From: an uncultured Eubacterium sp.
Lineage (GTDB): Bacteria > Bacillota > Clostridia > Lachnospirales > Lachnospiraceae
Assembly: GCA_947642745.1 (NCBI GenBank)
Contig: CANRTU010000050.1
Coordinates: 1-33,159, forward strand
Length of the DNA stretch: 33,159 nucleotides
Direction of reading: 5' to 3'
How positions within the stretch are numbered: position 1 is the first letter of the stretch; each line of letters starts with the position of its first letter. Below the pieces are notes generated by a model. That model saw only the letters and a list, made by a program, of their open reading frames with translations, did not search any database and was not told where the DNA came from. Made by a program: the position numbers and the translations under genes. Below are positions 17,460-23,986 of the stretch, one piece after another.

Positions 17460-18213
17460 ATGCCTCACCTCCCATTGCTGCGGTTACTTTTAAGATCTCA
17501 CTGTAAAGTTCTCTCCTCTGGCGGCTGCCCCGTCTGATCTCGCTCCATATTCTGCCGTCTTTTAGAAACAGAACCCGGTCCCCATATGCCCCCGCCATGG
17601 GATCATGGGTTACCATCAGTATCGTAGAACCATGCGACTGGTTCATCATGGCCAGGGTTTCCATAAGCATTCTGGAGTTTCCGGAATCCAGCGCCCCTGT
17701 GGGTTCATCCGCCAGTACAAGCGCCGGATTTGTGATCATTGCCCTGGCACAGGCTGCCCGCTGTCTCTGACCGCCGGATAATTCATAGGGAAAACGGTCC
17801 AGCTGTTTTTCGATTCCCAGCGCCGCCGACAGTTTCCGCAGTTTCTTTTCCGTCTCCTTTACCCCTTCCTTTCCCAGATTCAGCGGCAGTACTATATTTT
17901 CCGCCACTGTCAAAGTATCCAGCAGATTATAATCCTGAAAAATAAATCCCAGCTGATCCCTGCGAAACCCGGACAGCTCCTCTTCCTTCATAACCGGAAT
18001 ATGTCTGCGCTGTATGCAGATATCTCCGGAACTGATCCTGTCAATGGTGGCAATTACATTCAGCAGTGTGGATTTTCCTGAACCGGAAGCCCCCATAATC
18101 ACCAGAAACTCCCCTTTCTCCACAGTAAAAGAAATTCCATCCAGCGCTTTTGTCACCACACTTCCCCTGCCATAATATTTCGTTACATCTGTTACAGTCA
18201 AAACCGGCTCCAT
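17449..18213 (-). CDS. BceA-like ABC transporter ATP-binding protein
   Basis: This is the ATPase partner of the FtsX-like permease. It has 254 residues with Walker A GASGSGKST at 41-49, signature LSGGQ at 145-149, Walker B LVLADE at 165-170 followed by PTGALD, and a switch His in MVTHDP. This is the LolD/MacB/BceA subfamily. GGAGG at 18221-18225 precedes the ATG. In Firmicutes such pairs usually sit beside a BceRS-type two-component system; none is present on either side here, but the promoter carries a direct repeat of response-regulator type. Confidence 0.92.
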   Translation of the reverse strand: MEPVLTVTDVTKYYGRGSVVTKALDGISFTVEKGEFLVIMGASGSGKSTLLNVIATIDRISSGDICIQRRHIPVMKEEELSGFRRDQLGFIFQDYNLLDTLTVAENIVLPLNLGKEGVKETEKKLRKLSAALGIEKQLDRFPYELSGGQRQRAACARAMITNPALVLADEPTGALDSGNSRMLMETLAMMNQSHGSTILMVTHDPMAGAYGDRVLFLKDGRIWSEIRRGSRQRRELYSEILKVTAAMGGEAYVI

Positions 18214-18236
18214 ACGATTTCCTCCGTTTTTTATTT

Positions 18237-18291
18237 ATCATATCACGACTGAGGATGTTTTTATCTAACATTAAATTGTAATTATCTAACA
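18237..18291 (-). promoter_or_regulatory. BceA-like operon promoter with 21-bp-period direct repeat
   Basis: On the minus strand TGA-TATGAT (18237-18245) is an extended -10 box. Upstream, the 10-mer TGTTAGATAA occurs twice without mismatch (18282-18291 and 18261-18270), 21 bp apart, the proximal copy abutting the -35 position. Tandem half-sites two helical turns apart at the -35 are the usual layout for OmpR-family activators such as BceR or VanR. Confidence 0.65.
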
Positions 18292-18459
18292 AAAACGTAA
18301 GACGGAATAGTGTCAGAAAGATTGCGTATGACTTTACGTAAGCCCGCAAAGCCTTATATTCAGCGGGTCAGAGCAGTAGCGACTGATATTCCGTCGTTAC
18401 ATAACTGTTTAAGGATTTACATATCTTCCCATGGAAATGGTGTAAACTATATGTATAAT

Positions 18460-19686
18460 TTAAGCTTTTTTTCTGCGCCTCGCCGCAATATTTATGATTT
18501 CATTTACTGCCCTTTCCTCATTTACATGATTATACACATTATTTGTGATCTGGCTATTGGAATGCCCCAGAATATACTACAGAACATTTATATCCATGCC
18601 ATCTTCCGCATCCCTTGTGCATCCGGTATGCCTCAGTATATGTGCGGATATGGTATCAATTTTAAATTCTGCCGTATCATTGTATTTTTTAACAGCTTTC
18701 TTTAAATTATAATTAAAACCCGAATCATTTATCAGTCCGCCTGACCCGGATAGAAATATAAAATCCTTTTTTCCACCTATACAATGGTCTTTCTTTAAAA
18801 TAAAATAAAATTTACGTATCTCACAAAGAATATCATATACATTATCCGTCATCGGGATTTTCCGTGTGTGCGTATTTTTGGTGGGATTAATATGATATTC
18901 TGCTTTTTTACCATCATAACTTTTGTACTGCAACTGATGGTCTATGGTTATGATCCGGTTTTTCATATCCACATCTTCCCATGTCAGTCCGGCAAATTCA
19001 CTTATCCTGCACATGGTCTCAATAAGAAACAGAACCTTTCTGTACAAATCCCTGTCCTGCCGGTTCAGATACAAAAGAAATCCATCCTGCTGGTTTTTGG
19101 TCAGCGCATTTTTCTTTTTATGTGTGCCCCCAATTGCTTCCAGGGCACGTTTCGCAGGATTAGCTCTGACCAGTTCATTGTCCAGGGCCATATTAAATAC
19201 AGCCGAAAAAAGCTTGTGGAAGAAACAGACTGTTCCATATGACAGACCTTTTTCTTTCAGATTTTCATAAAATTGTATAATATTGGCTTTTTTTATATCT
19301 GAAATTTTCATATGGCCTAATATATCATCTTCCACATTTTTATGATACATCGCCTTATAGTTGCGGACAGAATTTTTAGTAAGGTTCTTTCCTTTGTGTT
19401 TCTTAAGGACAATATAGTATTCAAACATTTCATTTAAGGTGATTTCTGCTCCAAAACCGTTTATTCCCTGTGCCAGCATTAACTGGATTTCGCTTTCTTT
19501 TTCCCTCAGCGACTTTCCGTCTTTTTTCCCCGCCGGAGTTTTGTCAGACGGCAGAAGCCGCCAGCTGTATACGGAATGCCTTTTCCCAGACAGATCCGTG
19601 TATCTGTACTGGTACGATAAATTTTTTCTCTGGTTTTCTCCTGCTTTCAGCGTTCTTCCTCTATGATCTTTTCTCTTATCTGCCAT
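18460..19686 (-). pseudogene. int: tyrosine recombinase / integrase with premature amber stop
   Basis: This is a site-specific integrase of the Tn916/phage type. The N-terminal AP2-like and SAM-like DNA-binding domains are followed by the catalytic domain with its first Arg (CRISEFAGLTW) and the HxxR box (HILRHTG). Translation stops at TAG 18577-18579 directly after GMDINVL. The same frame continues for 38 codons to TAA 18460-18462 as YILGHSNSQITNNVYNHV and so on, which supplies the missing catalytic His and nucleophile Tyr. Relatives have Gln at the stop position, so CAG probably mutated to TAG. ATG 19686 is preferred over the upstream ATG at 19704 because AAAGGAG is spaced correctly before it. 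Full length would be about 408 residues. Without read-through the protein is inactive. Confidence 0.9.
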
Positions 19687-19713
19687 ATGACCTGCTCCTT
19701 TCAAAATAAAAGA

Positions 19714-19751
19714 GCCTTAATATGATAAATCTGATTTTAGCATATTAAGGC
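19714..19751 (-). terminator. terminator/attenuator between xis and int
   Basis: An 11-bp perfect stem, CATATTAAGGC paired with GCCTTAATATG, with a 16-base loop, is followed on the minus strand by TCTTTTATTTT. It lies after the excisionase and 28 bases before the integrase start. It would limit read-through from the phage genes into int. Confidence 0.7.
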
Positions 19752-19775
19752 AGGGTGGTCTATCAATCAGTTCAT

Positions 19776-19982
19776 CTATATTGAAAATTGTTTTTCAATG
19801 TAATTATCAAACATTTTCCTTTTTATCAGTCTTTTACTGCCAACCCATAAAACAAACGGGCAGCTATCTCCGTTTGATATTTCCCGTATTTTGTTTATTC
19901 CAATGCCGGAATAGACAGCCGCCTCTTCAACCGTTAAATTTGATTTTTCCCAGATTGGTACTTCCAGTGCTTTAGCGTTCAA
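19776..19982 (-). CDS. xis: excisionase, Tn916 Xis family
   Basis: This is a small DNA-bending protein that directs the integrase toward excision. The 68 residues match the Tn916 Xis pattern: PIWEKSNLTVEEAAVYSGIGINKIREI (winged-helix recognition part), then a basic segment SKRLIKRKMFDNYI. The start is TTG 19982, with GGAGG 11 bases upstream; no in-frame ATG is available. The gene appears intact even though its partner integrase is broken. Confidence 0.85.
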   Translation of the reverse strand: MNAKALEVPIWEKSNLTVEEAAVYSGIGINKIREISNGDSCPFVLWVGSKRLIKRKMFDNYIEKQFSI

Positions 19983-20007
19983 TAAAAACCATCCTCCGTC
20001 CGAAAAA

Positions 20008-20271
20008 TTATTTAACTTTACTTAACAGCTTATCCAGTTCCTGTTCATAACAGCCTGTGATCCTGTTAAATTTATCTTCTTTCTTCTTGTAGTTTTCTTT
20101 TATCCTGTTTACTTCAATAATAAGATCATTGTATAAATTCCTGTAATTTTCTATATCTTTAAAATTACTGCGTAACCGTTCATTTTCGGACCGCAGTTTA
20201 TCATTTTCTTTTTCAAGCCTGCTGATTTCACGGTACAGAAGGCCTGTTTCCGTTTTTCTGTGTTTAAACAT
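20008..20271 (-). CDS. small coiled-coil protein, unknown function
   Basis: This is an 87-residue, highly charged, Lys/Glu/Asn-rich protein that is almost wholly predicted coiled coil from about residue 12 (REISRLEKENDKLRSENERL). It has no membrane segment or recognisable catalytic motif. GGAGAAATACGG precedes the ATG. It lies between the TMP terminator and xis and reads the same way, so it belongs to the element. I do not recognise the family; it could be a regulatory or structural accessory protein. Confidence 0.6.
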   Translation of the reverse strand: MFKHRKTETGLLYREISRLEKENDKLRSENERLRSNFKDIENYRNLYNDLIIEVNRIKENYKKKEDKFNRITGCYEQELDKLLSKVK

Positions 20272-20315
20272 CCGTATTTCTCCATTCCTGTCAGTTCAGA
20301 CCAGTGATACATAAA

Positions 20316-20357
20316 CAGAACAGGATGACATGCATTTTACACTGTCATCCTGTTCTG
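20316..20357 (-). terminator. strong hairpin after the tape measure gene
   Basis: A 15-bp perfect inverted repeat (20316-20330 with 20343-20357, 12-base loop) begins two bases beyond the TMP stop codon. On the minus strand it is followed by TTTATG, a weak U-tract. It is the likely end of the TMP transcript. Confidence 0.65.
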
Positions 20358-20359
20358 CC

Positions 20360-21889
20360 CTAAAACCTCACGTTATATTTCCCGAGCCTGTTCCTGCCGG
20401 TCATTTTTGTTTCAACCATGCTCCCGAACATCCGCTCAAATTCATGGCTTTTCTGAAGTTCCCTCATCAGTCCCTTCGCATCGGCGGCTTCCGTGATGGA
20501 GAATGTCATGTCACCAAACTGGTAACTGGTTCCCGCATTCCCCCTTTCCACGCCATGATCCTGTATCCCCGACATTTTACCCTGCGGGGTGGAAGGAGGC
20601 ACGGGCATGTCCGTGCGCAGTTTATCCATATTGTCCGCAAACAGACGGAATAATTCTGTCTGCCTTTCATTCAGGAACCCTTCGCCCGGTTTTGCGGACA
20701 CAAGCACCCGGTCCCCGTTCAGCCTTACCGCATCTTTCAGGTCTTTTACAATGCCGCCGTCCGAAAATCCCTGCAGCTTCAGCTCCTCCAGTATCCTGTC
20801 TTTGTATCCCGTGCTTTCAGGACTGCTTCCGGACAGCTTTTCTGTACTGTAACCAAGCCTGAGGTATCCGGAAAGTTCCGACATCTGTTCCGGCGTGAGG
20901 GCGGTTCCGTAGTTTTTATGGATGTATTTTTCCAGTCCGGAAGCGTTGTTTTTACTGTATTTTCCCTTTCCGTTTTCCAGCAGTTTTCTCACTGACAGGG
21001 CGTCTGCACGGCTGATGCCCCTGACAAAGGAACCGGATTCATTTTTCAGGGATGTGTTAAAACTGCCCTGTGTTCCGGGCGTGTCCATGGGTTTTGAAGA
21101 GCTGCCTTTTTCCGGCAGGAGCGTGCCTCCGGTGGTTCCGCCCTGTTTCAGCGGTTCACCGGTATCCGTGCCGGTCCAGTCCTTTGCGGGTGCGTATGTC
21201 CCGTGGTCTTTCAGGGCGCTGTTTATGGCATCCGTACTGAACCAGCTGTCTTTGTCACGGTTATCCCGCACGGTTTCCAGTATGTCCGTGATGTTCTCCG
21301 CCGTCAGTCCGGTACTGTGGTCAGTTTCGCCGGTGTATACGTCATAATCCCCTCTGTGTCCGGTGTCAGCCGAATCATCCTTCTGTTTCATCCGCTCCGT
21401 GATGGAAACATATGCTTTCTGTATCTCTGCCGCTATACTGTTCAGGGACTGCGTGACAATCCCGTCCGCCTCAAAATAAATGGAAAGGGAACCCATGTTT
21501 TCAATGGATGTTATAATGCCGTCCATTTCGGACGTGATCCGGTAGCCATATTCCTCTGCCGTGTCCCTTATGGTATCCTGAACTTCGGAGCCTGTCTGTG
21601 CGAATAAGTCCAGCCCTTCCTGCAGCAGCCTGTCACGGTTCTTTTCCAGATCCGTTATCAGGCCGGAATATTCCTCAAAGAGATTATCAAGCATGTCCTG
21701 CTGGTCGGAAATATAACGGTCATATTCGGTATCTTTTAATTCATCCTCCGCATCCTTCAGCCGGGACTGCAGTTTCTGTACCCTTGCGCCGGTTTCCGTG
21801 GAGGTGTCCCCGCTTAACGCCGCAATCTGTTTGCGTAAGGATTCAATATTGTCTGTCTGTTTTCTGATATTTTTTGAATATTCATATAA
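20360..21889 (-). CDS. phage tail tape measure protein, exon 2 (C-terminal part)
   Basis: This is the C-terminal 509 residues of the tape measure protein, which sets tail length and enters the host envelope on infection. It opens with YEYSKNIRKQTDNIESL, then the conserved RYISDQQDMLDNLFEEY stretch, an amphipathic helical region, a Ser/Thr/Gly-rich linker (about 100-260) and a helical tail ending at TAA 20360-20362. The frame is open from the 3' splice site at 21889, where exon 1 Asp joins TTA-TAT (Leu-Tyr). The exon has no start of its own with a ribosome site, so it depends on intron removal. It is followed by a hairpin terminator. Confidence 0.82.
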   Translation of the reverse strand, partial: LYEYSKNIRKQTDNIESLRKQIAALSGDTSTETGARVQKLQSRLKDAEDELKDTEYDRYISDQQDMLDNLFEEYSGLITDLEKNRDRLLQEGLDLFAQTGSEVQDTIRDTAEEYGYRITSEMDGIITSIENMGSLSIYFEADGIVTQSLNSIAAEIQKAYVSITERMKQKDDSADTGHRGDYDVYTGETDHSTGLTAENITDILETVRDNRDKDSWFSTDAINSALKDHGTYAPAKDWTGTDTGEPLKQGGTTGGTLLPEKGSSSKPMDTPGTQGSFNTSLKNESGSFVRGISRADALSVRKLLENGKGKYSKNNASGLEKYIHKNYGTALTPEQMSELSGYLRLGYSTEKLSGSSPESTGYKDRILEELKLQGFSDGGIVKDLKDAVRLNGDRVLVSAKPGEGFLNERQTELFRLFADNMDKLRTDMPVPPSTPQGKMSGIQDHGVERGNAGTSYQFGDMTFSITEAADAKGLMRELQKSHEFERMFGSMVETKMTGRNRLGKYNVRF

Positions 21890-23287
21890 CCATTTGTTAC
21901 TATATTAAATAAATAAAAAATTGTTTAACTCTTCTTCAACATTTTTAAAATATGGTATACGAAGAAGTGGTATACCGTTATTTTTACAATATTCATTTTT
22001 CATCCTGTCGTGTTTAACTATGCGATCAAATGCTTTAACACCTCCAAAATGATCAACTGGTTTTGTATGCTGTCCTCCATCATACTCTATGCATATAACA
22101 TTATCTGGTAAATAAAAATCAAATGGAAGAGGATTAATATCACGGCAATCATTAAATACTTTTTGATATATATACTTTATATTATGCTTTTCAAGCCATT
22201 GTCTTATTTGACGTTCGCCAGAACTTTCACGACACTTAGGGCATCCGGTGCCGTTAAGAACATTCCCTGGTCTTGCACTCCATTCATATCCATCAATTAA
22301 ACATTTGTGGAGAACAGGAGTATATGCATTTATATATGCATCAATAACAATAATATTTGAATTTATTTCTTTTAGTTCAGAAACATATTGGTTATGACTT
22401 TTAGTATTTTTATCTCCTATTTTTTCTTTTCCACATTCTAAACATCCATGGCCGTGTAATATATTATCAGGAGAAGCACTCCAAAATAAATTATGCTTTT
22501 TGCAATAATGTTTAATTGGAATTGATACACCTGCATAGTTTTCAATTACTTCTATATTTGGATTGCTTTTTTCTACTTCTTTAATATATTGCTTATGTGA
22601 TTTATATTTAGAATTACTAATTTTTTCGTATCCACATTGTTCGCATCCAGCCCCTTGTAATACCCTTGATGGCGTTGTTTCCCAATAAATATTGTGTATC
22701 GTGCAATAATGCATAATTTTAGTATTTGCATTTATATATTTGCCGACAACTTTTATTGTAGAATTTTTGACGGCTAATTCTGATATGTATTCCTCATGTG
22801 TTCTTTTTCTCGTTACCCATCACCTCACTTGTATATTTTTCTTTTTGTCAGTATTCATAAGCCAAATAAGGATCTGAGTACCATATTCAATTTTTAAACA
22901 ATTTTTTATTTATAAAGGCTCGTTAAACCTTATAGATTTTACTTAAAAGTAAATTTTCTTTAATTTTCACTAAAGCGCAGACCATATCATTCACCGTATT
23001 TAAAATTAAACTTAGGTGTGTTCCGCTTCGGGAGACTTCTCCCTATTGGTATTACAACCAATGGCCGTTGAACGTCCCCCTGTTCGGGGTTTCGCTGCTG
23101 GTTGCCCAATTTTCATAATTTTAAAACTTTCACACTTAGACGTATTTCATTCTTATGTTGTAGTTTATGAAACTCTAAGGGTTTTCCAGCAATTCAGAAC
23201 AATACACTATATCCTTTCGGAATATAGCGGACTAAAAAGAGGCTATTGTACTGACGGTTAAAATTCGTCCTATAACAGCCTCTTTTA
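21890..23287 (-). ncRNA. group I intron interrupting the tape measure gene
   Basis: This is a self-splicing ribozyme, 1398 nt. Exon 1 ends in GAU (23290-23288) and pairs with GUC (23230-23232), with the splice-site U23288 opposite G23232, the required U.G of P1. P1 then extends through UAAAA and, past a bulge, GAGGCUGUU. P2 (23207-23227) has a GAAA tetraloop. P7 is GGCCAU (23061-23066) with AUGGUC (22980-22985) in the AACG...AUGAUAUGGUCUG context. Two small hairpins between the P7 strands (23045-23062 and 23030-23043) look like P7.1/P7.2, which suggests subgroup IA. The last intron base is G21890. Removal joins Asp and Leu codons in phase and restores a conserved TMP sequence. The core is intact by eye. 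Confidence 0.9.
21905..22819 (-). CDS. intron-encoded homing endonuclease, EDxHD (Vsr-like) fold with zinc-knuckle repeats
   Basis: This enzyme would cut intronless alleles and spread the intron. Counted from ATG 22714 (269 aa), three repeats of a KSHxQYI helix plus zinc knuckle occur: Cys4/His7/Cys24/Cys27, Cys71/His74/Cys91/Cys94, and Cys138/Asp141/Cys158/Cys161. The C-terminal nuclease has GERQIR (Glu167), FDFY (Asp199), EYDGGQH (210-216) and KHDRMK (His235-Asp236), as in I-Bth0305I-type EDxHD enzymes. The frame is open back to 22819 and the first KSH-type repeat needs that part, but the only well-placed ATG (22820, after GAGGTG) is in another frame and stops at 22794; one A fewer in an A5 run would join them. 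Translation start is therefore uncertain. The ORF ends 15 bases before the intron end. Confidence 0.83.
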   Translation of the reverse strand, partial: WVTRKRTHEEYISELAVKNSTIKVVGKYINANTKIMHYCTIHNIYWETTPSRVLQGAGCEQCGYEKISNSKYKSHKQYIKEVEKSNPNIEVIENYAGVSIPIKHYCKKHNLFWSASPDNILHGHGCLECGKEKIGDKNTKSHNQYVSELKEINSNIIVIDAYINAYTPVLHKCLIDGYEWSARPGNVLNGTGCPKCRESSGERQIRQWLEKHNIKYIYQKVFNDCRDINPLPFDFYLPDNVICIEYDGGQHTKPVDHFGGVKAFDRIVKHDRMKNEYCKNNGIPLLRIPYFKNVEEELNNFLFI

Positions 23288-23986
23288 ATCTTTTTCTAAA
23301 TTGAGTGATTCTTTCTTTTTGTCTATTAAATCTTTCAGGTAATCAGACTCCGCCTGGTATTTCTGTTTCATCAAATCCACAATTCCGGATTCATAGTCAT
23401 AGGTGCTTTTAATCTCATCCCGGTATGAGGAATACAGATCCCCTATATCTTCTTTCAGCTCATAAACAGAAGCGTAGTCACGCTGTATACCGTTTGCGTC
23501 CACAAAGGAAAGTATGCCTTTATCTGCGGCCTCCTGCATGGACTGGATCGTATCATGCAAAGATGCAGCGGATTTTTTTGATACTTCCATCTGCGATACA
23601 TACAGCGACAGTGCGGCAAGCCCGTCCTGTGTAAGAGTCCCGGGGTCGGAATCGCTCAGGTTATCACCCAGAAGGGTGATTAATAAGCCGGCTTCATTAT
23701 TGATATCATGGAAGGCAGATACAATGTCATCCTGGATGGTATTGGCGATTTCAGTAACAGCATCTTTATATTCTTTAACTGAGGCAAGCGAATCAGCCTG
23801 TGCATCCTGGACGTTCTGAATGGCATCCTGTACCTCGTACCATTCGGAAGAATACATTTTTATATCTGCGAGCCGTTCACGGAGCCCGGCCTCTTCTTCC
23901 CCGAGTTTTGCGAGGATTTCATTTTCCATGGAGATTTTATGCTGGTAGAACGAGGCATCCACACGCCGTCCGGAGGCTTCTGTCTT
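23288..23986 (-). CDS. phage tail tape measure protein, end of exon 1
   Basis: This 233-codon piece of the tape measure protein runs from just after the in-frame TAG (23987-23989) to the intron 5' splice site. It is helical and rich in Glu, Lys and Ser, ending with the family-typical AESDYLKDLIDKKKESL segment before the junction. A GTG at 23962 lies in frame but has no ribosome site and would start in mid-domain, so this is not a separate gene. Read with the stop as Gln or another residue, it continues the preceding segment without a frame change. Confidence 0.78.

Noticed and set aside
15456..18213. MacB or LolCDE-type exporter
   Set aside because: The single large permease with a long extracellular domain and no lipoprotein or membrane-fusion partner fits the BceAB type better in a Firmicute.
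18292..18459. attL site of the element
   Set aside because: The position beside int is right, but no matching direct repeat could be recognised near 29.6 kb or further right.
23016..23261. Plus-strand ORF of 81 codons inside the intron core
   Set aside because: It lies opposite the ribozyme core, has no ribosome site, and its sequence is explained by the P5-P7 structures.
21890..23287. Group II intron or retron as explanation for the TMP interruption
   Set aside because: The 5' end is UAAAAG, not GUGYG, no domain V-like hairpin or reverse transcriptase is present, and group I elements P1 and P7 fit directly.
23285..23962. Separate small phage protein starting at GTG 23962
   Set aside because: It begins in mid-helix with no ribosome site, the preceding frame continues through a single TAG, and its end is the intron splice site.
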